Of a DNA stretch of 64,000 nucleotides, positions 17,211-24,858 are shown one piece after another. The stretch is taken from contig CAVYLN010000002.1 in assembly GCA_963769435.1 (NCBI GenBank), positions 1,240,001 through 1,304,000 of the forward strand, read 5' to 3'. Origin of the DNA: JADKAV01 sp963769435 (GTDB lineage: Bacteria; Actinomycetota; Actinomycetes; S36-B12; UBA10799). Each line of letters starts with the position of its first letter. Position 1 is the first letter of the stretch. The position numbers and the translations under genes are program-made. Below the pieces are notes generated by a model. It did not search any database, was not told the origin of the DNA, and saw nothing but the letters and a program-made list of their open reading frames with translations.

Positions 17211-17673
17211 CTACATCAACCCCGAGGCCAGGGCCGCCCCAAGTTCCCAGCAGGCCTCCAGATCCTGAACTGCCGGGCTCTCCCCGGACCTCGACAGGAC
17301 GCTGGGCCTGTTCCCAGCCCAGCCCCTTGGCCACCGCAGCAACCGAACGCACCGCACCTTCCAGTCCTTCGTTGCCATGCACGTACAAGCCGTACGCGGC
17401 ACCTGCGGTCGCCTTCCGCGTGGGGTAGTAGATCTGGTCGAAGAAGTGCTTGAGCGCCCCCGACATGTACCCGATGTTCGCGGGCGTGCCGACCAGGAAC
17501 GCGTCGGCGTCCAGCACGTCGCTCACCGTCGCGGACAACGCCGGACGCACCACCACTTCCACACCCTCGATGCCCTCGGCTTTCGTCCCTGCGAGCACGG
17601 ACTCGAGCATCGCCTCGAGAGCTGGCGAGACCGTGTGATGGACGACCAAGAGGATCGCGGATTCGGAGGCCAT
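17211..17673 (-). CDS. Flavodoxin-like / NADPH-dependent FMN reductase family protein (frameshifted)
   Basis: The N-terminal ~125 residues read as a flavodoxin fold: an FMN-phosphate-type loop VVHHTVSPALE and VGTPANIGYMSGALKHFFDQIYYP, the flavin-contacting segment. At 17280-17286 a run of four G on the coding strand looks one base too long; dropping it gives a normal end (AVQDLEACWELGAALASG) and stop at 17211, for ~153 aa. TAGCGT lies 6 nt before the ATG, a leaderless layout. Probably an FMN-dependent oxidoreductase or electron carrier. Confidence 0.75.
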
Positions 17674-17804
17674 GGCACGACGCTACGCGCCAGCGGCCGC
17701 ACCGTTGTAGCAGCCCGGATCAATCCTGGGCACGATCAAGGTGACGGCACCGCCCGACCGACACCTCGACCAATCCGAGGGCGGGCTCTCCACGAATAGC
17801 CAAC

Positions 17805-18470
17805 ATGATCAAGAAGTTGGCCCTGTCCCTGGCAGTTGTGGGCGCTGTCGTTCTCGGTGTCATCGTTTTCGGGCGTCTGGCGAACACCGACGTGCAAGCG
17901 ATGGTGCTCACCACCCTGTTCTTCGGAGCTCTCGCCGTCGTCCTGTTCCTCGTGATCCGGCAACGTCGAGAACTCCTCGGATGGCTCGCGGTGCCGTTCG
18001 TGGTGACGGCGGGTCTCGCGGGGGTGTGGCTGGGGCTTCCGCTGATCACCGACAACACCGTCGACGAGCAGTTGGTGACGGCGCCCGCATCGTCACCCGC
18101 TACGCCCGGCAGCTCGGATGCGCCACAGACCCAGGAGAACCGCCTCGTGTCCAGCGGGCAGTTCGAGGCAGCCTCGCATCCCGGATCGGGCACGGCTTCG
18201 ATCATCGAACAGCCCGACGGCGATGCGGTGCTGACCTTCAAGGACTTCGAGACCGACAACGGCCCGGACCTGCTCGTTTACCTTGTGCCGGCGGACAGCC
18301 CAGCCGGAAGTGACAAAGGAGCCGTCGATCTCGGCGCGCTGAAGGGGAACAAGGGCAACCAGCAGTACGCCATCCCCGCGGGCACCGATCTCGACCAGGA
18401 ATGGCGGGTTGTCGTGTGGTGCCGGGCGTTCACCGTGTCATTCACCGAGGCACCGCTGACCAAGGCGTGA
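17805..18470 (+). CDS. Membrane-anchored DM13-domain protein
   Basis: A 221-aa protein with three hydrophobic N-terminal helices (residues ~5-25, ~33-50, ~60-80) and an extracytoplasmic DM13 domain (residues ~115-215). The domain shows GQFEAASHPGSGTASI, LTFKDFETDNGPDLLVYL and the conserved VVVWCRAF with its cysteine. DM13 is a predicted redox or electron-transfer domain; experimental support is thin. The gene converges on the arsenic operon and is not obviously part of it. Confidence 0.8.
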   Translation: MIKKLALSLAVVGAVVLGVIVFGRLANTDVQAMVLTTLFFGALAVVLFLVIRQRRELLGWLAVPFVVTAGLAGVWLGLPLITDNTVDEQLVTAPASSPATPGSSDAPQTQENRLVSSGQFEAASHPGSGTASIIEQPDGDAVLTFKDFETDNGPDLLVYLVPADSPAGSDKGAVDLGALKGNKGNQQYAIPAGTDLDQEWRVVVWCRAFTVSFTEAPLTKA

Positions 18471-18588
18471 GCCGCAGGCGGGCCCTTCCGCCATTTCGTG
18501 CGCGCGCTACGTCAAGCCCGCCGTGCGGGTCGATGGCCACGGGTCGAGCGCTTGGAGCGGCAGCGACTCCCACGCAGTGGTGCGCCTC

Positions 18589-18999
18589 TCACCCGGCTTG
18601 CGGAACCAACTCGTCGATGAGGACCTCGATCCGGCGCCGGATCTCGTCGCGGATGGGACGCACCGAATCGATCCCCTGACCCGCGGGGTCGTCGAGGACC
18701 CAGTCCTCGTAGCGCTTGCCCGGGTAGATCGGGCAGGTGTCGCCGCACCCCATGGTGATCACGACATCGCTGTCCTGCACGGCCTGCGTGGTGAGGATCT
18801 TGGGCACCTCGGCGCTCATGTCGATCCCTTCCTCGGCCATGGCCGCGACAGCTGCCGGGTTCACGCTGTCGGCCGGCGCCGACCCGGCTGATCTCACCTC
18901 GATGCGACCTTCGCCGAGGTGTGCCAGATAGGCGGCGGCCATCTGGGAACGGCCGGCGTTGTGCACGCAGACGAACAGGACGCTGGGTTTGTCAGTCAT
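18589..18999 (-). CDS. arsC: Arsenate reductase, low-Mr phosphatase family
   Basis: A 136-aa arsenate reductase of the low-molecular-weight tyrosine-phosphatase fold. The phosphate loop is VCVHNAGRSQ with the catalytic Cys and Arg; two further cysteines in TMGCGDTCPI could take part in the disulfide relay or, as in actinobacterial forms, mycothiol could be the reductant. It reduces arsenate to arsenite. It is the last gene of a four-gene minus-strand operon and overlaps the aquaporin gene by 8 nt. A second, longer ArsC lies two genes upstream. Confidence 0.92.
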   Translation of the reverse strand: MTDKPSVLFVCVHNAGRSQMAAAYLAHLGEGRIEVRSAGSAPADSVNPAAVAAMAEEGIDMSAEVPKILTTQAVQDSDVVITMGCGDTCPIYPGKRYEDWVLDDPAGQGIDSVRPIRDEIRRRIEVLIDELVPQAG

Positions 19000-19714
19000 G
19001 AGACTCCTCGTGGTGGACTGGATCGGGTAGGTCGAGTGGTTCCGGAGTGACCCCCGGACGTGGATAGAAGAACTCGGTCAGTCCGGCGCCGATCGCAGCG
19101 CCGACGAACTGTGCGGCGATGAACGGCAGCACCGACGCCGGGGCGATCCCGCTGAAGCTCTCGGTGAACGCCCGGCCGATGGTCACCGCGGGGTTGGCGA
19201 ACGAGGTGGAGGCGGTGAAGAAGTAGGCGGCGCCGATCCAGGCCGGCACCAGAGTGGGGCCCAAGTGTCCCTTCCCGGTCCGGGTGAGAGCACCGATCAG
19301 CGCCAGTAGCCCCGCAGTGGCGACGACCTCGCCGAGCAGGACACCGGTCCCCTCGCGCACACGGCTCGATGCCTCCCATGCCGGCCCGCTGAACATGAGG
19401 TTGGCCAGCGCGACCCCGCCGAGGGCGCCGCCGATCTGGGCCACGACGTACAGGCCCGCCTCGCTGCCCGCGACCTCCCGGCGCACGGCGGCCACCACCG
19501 TGACCGCGGGGTTGAAGTGCGCGCCGGAGATCGGCCCGAGGGTCCAGATCAGAACACCCAGCGCCGACACCGTCGCCACCGCGTTGATCAGAAGGTCGAG
19601 ACCGAGGTCGTCGCTGAGGTTGGTCGCCATGATCCCCGAGCCCACGACGGCGGCTACCAGCATTCCGGTGCCGAGTGCTTCCGCGGTCACCCGCTTGAAA
19701 AGGGGGGAGGTCAC
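18992..19714 (-). CDS. aqpS: Aquaglyceroporin-family channel (AqpS-like)
   Basis: A 240-aa major intrinsic protein with six membrane helices. The two half-helix motifs are intact: HFNPAVT at residue ~66 and FANPAVT at ~175. Its place between two arsenate reductase genes, overlapping both (4 nt upstream, 8 nt downstream), suggests that it passes arsenite out down its gradient, as AqpS does in Sinorhizobium. No Acr3 or canonical arsenite pump is visible in this operon, so the channel may be the only arsenite exit encoded here (inference). Confidence 0.88.
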   Translation of the reverse strand: MTSPLFKRVTAEALGTGMLVAAVVGSGIMATNLSDDLGLDLLINAVATVSALGVLIWTLGPISGAHFNPAVTVVAAVRREVAGSEAGLYVVAQIGGALGGVALANLMFSGPAWEASSRVREGTGVLLGEVVATAGLLALIGALTRTGKGHLGPTLVPAWIGAAYFFTASTSFANPAVTIGRAFTESFSGIAPASVLPFIAAQFVGAAIGAGLTEFFYPRPGVTPEPLDLPDPVHHEESHD

Positions 19715-20379
19715 GCCCGCAACTCTGCCTCAGCCGGGAGGATCGTCTCCAAGAGGGCCCGGACCCGACGCTCGATGTCGTCGCGCACCACGCGGACCGC
19801 GGCGAGGTCCAGTGCCGCCGGATCGTCCACCTGCCAGTCCTCGTAGCGGGTGCCGGGGAAGATGGGGCAACTGTCACCGCATCCCATCGTGACGACGACA
19901 TCGGCAGCCTGCACCACCTCATCGGTCCATGGCTTGGGGAACTCCCGGGAGATGTCGATGCCGCGTTCTGCCATCGCCTCGATCGCGGCGGGGTTGATCT
20001 TGCTCGCGGGTTCGGAGCCGCCCGACCACCCGATCGCACGGTCTGCGGCGAGTTCTTCGAAGAAGCCCAGCGCCATCTGGGATCGCCCCGCGTTGTGCAC
20101 ACACAGGAACAGCACGACCGGTCTCGTGTCGGAACTGCGGCCTTCGATGCGGGCAAGCGCGGTGAGGCGCTGCGCTGCGAACCGTTCGGCCATGAGCGGC
20201 AGCCACTGACTCACCGCCGCCCGGTCCGCGAACTCGTCATAGGAGTGGTGGAGGAAACGTTCCAGCGTCTCCGCGGAGAAGACGCCGTCGAACCGCTCCT
20301 GCAAGCGCCCGGCCGCCGTGCGCAGCGCCAACTGTTGGTCGAGGGTCAAACCGGTACGGTGAAAAGGCGATTCACTCAT
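19711..20379 (-). CDS. arsC: Arsenate reductase with N-terminal three-helix domain
   Basis: A 222-aa protein whose first ~85 residues form a helical domain (LERFLHHSYDEFADRA) seen in longer actinobacterial arsenate reductases. A low-Mr phosphatase domain follows, with P-loop LCVHNAGRSQ at residue ~97 and the cysteine pair TMGCGDSCPI. The ATG at 20379 is chosen for its Shine-Dalgarno (GGAGG, 5 nt away) and its ATGA overlap with the upstream fusion gene. The phosphatase half resembles the short ArsC downstream, so the operon carries paralogues, perhaps with different electron donors. Confidence 0.9.
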   Translation of the reverse strand: MSESPFHRTGLTLDQQLALRTAAGRLQERFDGVFSAETLERFLHHSYDEFADRAAVSQWLPLMAERFAAQRLTALARIEGRSSDTRPVVLFLCVHNAGRSQMALGFFEELAADRAIGWSGGSEPASKINPAAIEAMAERGIDISREFPKPWTDEVVQAADVVVTMGCGDSCPIFPGTRYEDWQVDDPAALDLAAVRVVRDDIERRVRALLETILPAEAELRA

Positions 20380-21038
20380 GATTCCTCCAGGGTCACGACA
20401 TACGAAAGTTGCTCGACACGGTCCTTGATCGTGTCGAAGGCGTCCAGGAATGCGGACTGCGGTCGTCCCACAGGGTCCGGCACCGACCAATGCAGGTGCG
20501 GCGTGTTGGACAGCTCCTCATCCGCGCTGTCGCACACCGTCACGAGCAGGGCATCGCCCGCGGATCCGGGGGTCAGTTGCTTGGGCGCCGCCCCACGCAG
20601 ACTGAGCCCACGACGCTGCGCCGCCTTGCGCGCCATGGGGTTCACCCGGTCTGCGGGATGGGTGCCGCCCGATTCCACCGGAACGTCGCTGTGGTCGCGC
20701 CACAAGGCCTCGGCGAACTGTGACCGGGCCGAGTTGTGGGTGCACACGAAGACCACTTTGTGCGCCGGAATGGCGGTAGGTCGCAAGGTCTCCGCCCCCG
20801 TTGCGGTCAACTGCAGATAGGTACGGCGACGATCCCTCTCGGAGGGGTGACGCCGGACAACACCGGCATCCACGAGGATGCGCGAGTGGTGGGCCATGAG
20901 ATTCGAGGGGACACCCAATTCCGCACTCAGTGAGGCAGGCGTGCGATCGCCGAGGAGCAGCGCCTCCGCCACGGCGAGCCGGATCGGATCCCCCAACGCC
21001 GCGAATACGGCGGCTCGCTGCTGCAACTCAGTGTCCAT
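20376..21038 (-). CDS. arsR: ArsR regulator fused to a low-Mr phosphatase/ArsC-like domain
   Basis: Residues ~1-85 are an ArsR winged helix (AALGDPIRLAVAEALL, SNLMAHHSRILVDAG); residues ~92-220 are a phosphatase-type domain with P-loop VCTHNSARSQ. The TMGCGDxCP pair of true ArsC is replaced by VTVCDSADEEL, so this domain may not reduce arsenate in the same way; it could be a sensor or a phosphatase. It is the first gene of the operon and starts within a palindrome (21036-21048). The usual ELCVCDL metal site of ArsR is absent. Autoregulation is inferred. Confidence 0.85.
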   Translation of the reverse strand: MDTELQQRAAVFAALGDPIRLAVAEALLLGDRTPASLSAELGVPSNLMAHHSRILVDAGVVRRHPSERDRRRTYLQLTATGAETLRPTAIPAHKVVFVCTHNSARSQFAEALWRDHSDVPVESGGTHPADRVNPMARKAAQRRGLSLRGAAPKQLTPGSAGDALLVTVCDSADEELSNTPHLHWSVPDPVGRPQSAFLDAFDTIKDRVEQLSYVVTLEES

Positions 21039-21075
21039 TGACTCAATGTTTACTGACTGATCTGGCCTTCGTCAA
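21036..21075 (-). promoter_or_regulatory. Promoter and ArsR-type operator of the ars operon
   Basis: On the minus strand TTGACG (21070-21075) and TAAACA (21047-21052) are separated by exactly 17 bp. A perfect 13-bp palindrome with core ATTGA-N-TCAAT (21036-21048) covers the expected transcription start and the ATG itself. The start codon lies 8 nt past the -10 box, so the mRNA is probably leaderless and repression would be direct. Confidence 0.65.
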
Positions 21076-21136
21076 GGGTTGTCCACAGATGTTTTTGTGG
21101 GTCTGGTGGTGTCGTACCCTCGTACTAGTGTTCTAG

Positions 21137-22363
21137 GTGAAGGGGGGTGGTGGGGATGACGGTCACTGGCGCAGGTCACCGATCCGGACACGTGCTTTGG
21201 ACGGGCTGCAGGCGCAGGTCGACGGTCTGCTGGGCATGGACCCGGCGGAATGGTCGTTGGAGCAGCTGGAACGGGCGATCCGCGACGTGCACACGATCAC
21301 CGCACGGTTGGCCGCGGTGCAGGCCCGCGCCCTGGCCTGCTTCGATACCCGCGGTGGTGCGCAGATCGCCGGGGCGCGGACCACCGGTGACTGGCTGGCG
21401 AAAGCCACCCGGATGCCGCCGAACCATGCCGGCTGGGCGGTGCACACCGCCCGCGCATTACGCGACCACCTGCCCGCCACCGCCGCCGCGCTGGCCGACG
21501 GGGTGATCAGCGTCGAGCATGTGAAAGCCATCCGCGGGGCGTGGCGGCAACTGGACCCCGCCGCGTTCACCGACGCCGAAGCCCAGATCGTGGCGTTCGC
21601 CGCCGCGCACGACGTGCGCGCCCTGCGCGCGATGCTGGACCTGATCATCCAGAACTACCGCAAAGACACCCACGACAAAGACGCCGAGGACGCCCGCGAG
21701 CGCCGCCGCGCCCACCTGTCCTGCAGCCTGGACGGCTGGTGGCACCTCGACGGCCACCTCGACCCCGCCACCGGCGCCGCCCTGGCCGCCGCCCTGGACC
21801 TCTACGCCCAACCAGTCGCCGCCGACGACCCGCGCAGTCCCGCCCAACGCACCGCCGATGCCCTGGCCGAGATCGCCACCCGCGCCCTGGACCCGACCGA
21901 CCGGCCCACCGGCCTGGGCCACATCACCCTGACCCTCACCCCCGACCAGCTGGCCACCGGACTCGGCGCCCACTGGCCCTCAGGACTGCTCGCCTCCACA
22001 ACCGACATCCGCACCACCAGCTGCAGCGCGCACATCACCTACGTGGTCGGGATCCCCGTCGACGACGTGCACTGGCAACCCCTGGCCGTCGGATTCGCCG
22101 AACGCTACGCCACCAAAGCCCAACGCGCCGCCCTAGCCGTCCGCGACGGCAACGGCTGCATCCACCCCGGCTGCACCGTCCCCGCCCACCGCTGCATCGC
22201 CCACCACATCCGGCACTGGGACCACGGCGGCCCCACCGACCTGACGAACCTCGTCCTCATCTGCCACTACCACCACCGCCGCGTCCACCACGGCAAACTC
22301 ACCATCACCACCACCGAACACGGACACCACACCACCACCACCCGACCCCCACCCCTGGAATAG
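21137..22363 (+). CDS. DUF222/HNH endonuclease (13E12 family)
   Basis: A 408-aa protein with an N-terminal DUF222 helical domain (residues ~15-270) and a C-terminal HNH nuclease domain (~325-400). The HNH features are visible: zinc-type CIHPGC, then HHIRHWDHGGPTDLTNLVLICHYHHRRVHHG. These genes are common and often multicopy in actinobacteria and of uncertain role. The start is unsettled: GTG 21137 has no good ribosome site, an ATG at 21156 has one but is out of frame and would need a one-base correction near 21192, and a TTG near 21197 is possible. It splits the two arsenic gene groups. Confidence 0.85.
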   Translation: MKGGGGDDGHWRRSPIRTRALDGLQAQVDGLLGMDPAEWSLEQLERAIRDVHTITARLAAVQARALACFDTRGGAQIAGARTTGDWLAKATRMPPNHAGWAVHTARALRDHLPATAAALADGVISVEHVKAIRGAWRQLDPAAFTDAEAQIVAFAAAHDVRALRAMLDLIIQNYRKDTHDKDAEDARERRRAHLSCSLDGWWHLDGHLDPATGAALAAALDLYAQPVAADDPRSPAQRTADALAEIATRALDPTDRPTGLGHITLTLTPDQLATGLGAHWPSGLLASTTDIRTTSCSAHITYVVGIPVDDVHWQPLAVGFAERYATKAQRAALAVRDGNGCIHPGCTVPAHRCIAHHIRHWDHGGPTDLTNLVLICHYHHRRVHHGKLTITTTEHGHHTTTTRPPPLE

Positions 22364-22380
22364 CACGCAGGAGCTGGGCG

Positions 22381-22413
22381 TATACTTCAACTGTGATTGA
22401 ATCAATTTCAATC
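22381..22413 (+). promoter_or_regulatory. Leaderless promoter and operator of arsR (22393)
   Basis: TATACT (22381-22386) stands 6 nt before the GTG start. An imperfect palindrome GATTGAA-N5-TTCAATC (22395-22413) overlaps the first codons and includes the same ATTGA-N-TCAAT core found at the ars operon start. Binding here would block initiation. Confidence 0.6.
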
Positions 22414-22698
22414 GAATCGAGACCCGCGTGGCCGGACTCCGAGCAGGCGGTGAGTGTCCTGCAGGCCGTCGCTGATCCTGTGCGCTGGACAGTGCTCTCA
22501 CGCCTGGCTACCGGCACCGCCTGCGTCTGCGAACTGCAGGAGCACTTCGACATCGCGCCGAACCTGCTGAGCTACCACCTCAAGGTGCTCCGGGACAACG
22601 ACCTGGTGACCACCGCCCGCCGCGGGCGCTGGGTGGACTACTCACTTGCACCGGATGCGGCAGCGAGGATCCGCGAGGCTCTGCCCGGGGGCGATTGA
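22393..22698 (+). CDS. arsR: ArsR-family regulator
   Basis: A 101-aa winged-helix repressor. The metal-site motif TACVCELQEHF is the classic ArsR ELCVC-like site in the alpha-3 region, with vicinal cysteines that can bind arsenite or antimonite. The recognition helix is PNLLSYHLKVLRDNDLV. The GTG start is chosen from the promoter spacing. The downstream permease gene begins 2 nt after the stop, so the two are co-transcribed. Confidence 0.88.
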   Translation: MIESISIESRPAWPDSEQAVSVLQAVADPVRWTVLSRLATGTACVCELQEHFDIAPNLLSYHLKVLRDNDLVTTARRGRWVDYSLAPDAAARIREALPGGD

Positions 22699-22699
22699 C

Positions 22700-23750
22700 G
22701 TGACGACGCAGGTCCAATCCGCGCGGCCCACATGGTGGCGCTGGGCGGGCCTGGGTGCCGCAGCCCTCGCGTGGCTGGCCCTCTACCGGGTCAACGAACC
22801 GTTCTGGGACTGGCTGATCTACGGCGTCTTCGGTTTGTCCCCGGACAGCGCCCTGGGCTCGAGCCTGCACTTCTTCGGCTACGACCTCGTCAAGATCGGA
22901 CTCCTGCTGGTCGGGATCATCTTCGTGGTGACGGTCCTGCGTTCCTTCATGTCGATCGAACGCACCCGGGCCCTGCTGGGCGGCCGCCGCGAGGGCGTGG
23001 GGAACGTGATGGCCGCGGGGCTGGGCGTGATCACCCCGTTCTGCTCGTGCAGTGCCGTCCCGGCGTTCATCGGCTTCGTGTCGGCCGGCGTGCCGATCGG
23101 AGTGACCATGAGCTTCCTGATCGCGAGCCCGCTGGTCAACGAGATCGCGATCGGACTGCTGCTGGGGATGTTCGGCATCGGGCCGACGTTGCTGTACGTG
23201 GCCGCCGGCCTGACGATCGCGATCGTCGCGGGATGGACGCTGGGCCGACTGCACGCCGAGCGCTGGGTGGAGCCGTTCGTCTTCGAGACGCGCCTGCGCG
23301 GGCAGGTCATCGATAGCTCCGCGGGACTCACCTGGGATGACCGGATCGCCATGGGCCGCGAGGAGGTGGCCACGATCCTGCGGAAGATCTGGCCGTACCT
23401 GCTCGTCGGGATCGGGGTCGGCGCGGTGATCCACGGGTGGGTGCCGACCGACTTCTTCGCGACCTACGCCAACGCCGACAACCCCCTGGGCGTGATCGTC
23501 GCCGTCGGCCTCGGGCGTACCGCTCTACTCCAACGCTGCGGGCGTCATGCCGCTCGTGCAGTCGCTGTACGGAGCAGGCCTGCCGATGGGGACCCTGCTG
23601 GCCTTCATGATGAGTGTGGTGGCGCTCTCCCTTCCCGAGATGATCCTGCTGCGCCGGGTACTCAAGCCGCAGTTGATCGCCGCCTTCATCGCCGTCGTGG
23701 CCACCGGCATCGTTGTCGTCGGCTACGGCTTCAACCTGCTCCTCACGTGA
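22700..23750 (+). CDS. arsP: ArsP-type permease (DUF318), frameshifted
   Basis: About 349 aa after correction, with eight or so membrane helices. The family signature ITPFCSCSAVPAFIGFVSAG and IASPLVNEIAIG is clear; ArsP proteins export trivalent organoarsenicals such as methylarsenite. At 23513-23515 a GGG in place of GG shifts the frame; dropping one G restores LGVPLYSNAAGVMPLVQSL and the remaining helices to 23750. GTG at 22700 follows the arsR stop directly. A thioredoxin-like gene 12 bp downstream is a frequent ArsP neighbour. Confidence 0.82.
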
Positions 23751-23762
23751 AAGGAACACACC

Positions 23763-23999
23763 ATGGAGATCAAGATCCTCGGACCGGGATGCGCGAACTG
23801 CCACCGGCTCGAAGAACGCACCCACGAGGCGGCGGCAGCGCTGGGACTCGATGTGAAGCTCGAGAAGGTGACCGACCCGGCCGAGATCGCCAGCTTCGGA
23901 ATCATGAGGACCCCCGGCCTGGTGGTCGACGACCAGGTTCTGGTCTCCGGTCGCGTGCCGACGACCGACGAGATCGGGCGCCTGCTCAGCGAACGGTGA
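23763..23999 (+). CDS. Small thioredoxin-like redox protein
   Basis: A 78-aa thioredoxin-fold protein (redox-active disulfide protein 2 type) with the CxxC motif in GPGCANCHRLEE and the cis-proline loop RTPGLVVDD. GAAAGGA precedes the ATG. It lies at the end of the arsR-arsP operon. These small thioredoxins accompany ArsP-like permeases; a role in keeping arsenic species or the permease cysteines reduced is an inference. Confidence 0.85.
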   Translation: MEIKILGPGCANCHRLEERTHEAAAALGLDVKLEKVTDPAEIASFGIMRTPGLVVDDQVLVSGRVPTTDEIGRLLSER

Positions 24000-24002
24000 C
24001 GG

Positions 24003-24335
24003 TCACCCGAACAGCGTCCCGAGGTCGGCGAGGCGATCCGCGTCCGCACTGAACCACGCCCACTGCCCGCGCTGTTCGCGGTGGATCAATCCGGCCTGCG
24101 TGAGCACCTTGAGGTGATGGCTCACGGTCGGCTGGCTCAACCCCACCGGCTCGGTCAGATCACACGCGCACGCCTCACCGGACGACCTGATCAGGGACAA
24201 CAACTGCAGGCGGACGGGGTCGGCGACGGCCTTGAGCACCTTTGCCAGGCGCTCGGCGTCCTCACGGCCCAGCGGTTCAGCCAACCCCGATTCACAACAG
24301 GCACTGATGTCGATCACGGGAAGTTCTGCGTGCAT
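24003..24335 (-). CDS. arsR: ArsR-family metalloid/metal sensor
   Basis: A 110-aa repressor with GEACACDLTE, the cysteine-pair metal site, and recognition helix SQPTVSHHLKVLTQAGL. An additional CC pair near the N-terminus (residues ~13-14) is like those in mycobacterial and corynebacterial ArsR/CmtR relatives. GGAGG lies 5 nt before the ATG. It is divergent from the cadI/arsI-like gene and shares a 66-bp region carrying two near-identical operators, so it most likely represses both. Its stop is 3 bp from the stop of the convergent thioredoxin gene. Confidence 0.9.
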   Translation of the reverse strand: MHAELPVIDISACCESGLAEPLGREDAERLAKVLKAVADPVRLQLLSLIRSSGEACACDLTEPVGLSQPTVSHHLKVLTQAGLIHREQRGQWAWFSADADRLADLGTLFG

Positions 24336-24344
24336 GCCACCTCC

Positions 24345-24391
24345 ATATTGACATTCATCAATACATGAGTAATATCGATATCGATCAATAT
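24345..24391. promoter_or_regulatory. Two ArsR/SmtB-type operators between arsR and cadI-like gene
   Basis: Two 20-bp copies of ATAT(T/C)GA-N6-TCAATA(C/T) lie at 24345-24364 and 24372-24391, start-to-start distance 27 bp. Each is an imperfect inverted repeat of the ArsR/SmtB class. The second copy directly precedes the AGGAGG ribosome site of the plus-strand gene; the first overlaps the upstream region of arsR. Confidence 0.75.
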
Positions 24392-24401
24392 AGGAGGAAA
24401 C

Positions 24402-24845
24402 ATGTCACGAGTGCAACTGGCCATCAACGTCGCCGACCTCGAGGAATCCATCGCGTTCTACAGCAGACTCTTCGGTGTCGAACCGCACAAGCGGCGTGAC
24501 GGGTACGCGAACTTCGCCGTGCAGGTCCCGCCGCTGAAACTGGTCCTGATCGAGAAGCCCGCGGCCGCCGGCACCATCAACCACCTCGGTGTCGAGGTGC
24601 AGAGCACCGCGGAGGTCGTGGCGGCCGTCGACCGGCTCGAAGGGCAGGGCCTGGCCACGCGCGAGGAGATGTCGACGGTCTGCTGCTATGCCTTGCAGGA
24701 CAAGGTCTGGGTGGACGACCCCGAGGGCACGGCCTGGGAGGTCTACACGATCACCGACGACGATCCCGCTTCCGCGGCGCCCACGGACGGCTGCTGCACA
24801 CCGACGACGCTCACCCTGGCGGAATCGCCCAGCGCCTGCTGCTGA
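24402..24845 (+). CDS. cadI: CadI/ArsI-family VOC metalloprotein
   Basis: A 147-aa vicinal-oxygen-chelate protein. It has the CCYALQDKVWV motif whose adjacent cysteines (94-95) bind methylarsenite in ArsI C-As lyases, plus candidate metal ligands His61 and Glu113. The first ligand, a His at position 5 in ArsI, is Gln here, as I recall for mycobacterial CadI, so C-As lyase activity is uncertain. The C-terminal tail is Cys-rich (GCCTP, ACC). AGGAGG precedes the ATG. Together with ArsP it suggests handling of organic as well as inorganic arsenic, or cadmium. Confidence 0.85.
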   Translation: MSRVQLAINVADLEESIAFYSRLFGVEPHKRRDGYANFAVQVPPLKLVLIEKPAAAGTINHLGVEVQSTAEVVAAVDRLEGQGLATREEMSTVCCYALQDKVWVDDPEGTAWEVYTITDDDPASAAPTDGCCTPTTLTLAESPSACC

Positions 24846-24858
24846 TCGAACCGCCGGT

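Noticed and set aside
21137..22363. Intein or homing endonuclease inserted in the arsenic operon
   Set aside because: The HNH domain is part of a complete DUF222 protein with its own start and stop, and neither neighbouring gene is interrupted by it.
23513..23515. Programmed +1 ribosomal frameshifting as an explanation for the split genes
   Set aside because: The breaks share no slippery motif or stop-codon context and hit unrelated genes; surplus bases in homopolymers explain nearly all of them. Raw reads would decide.
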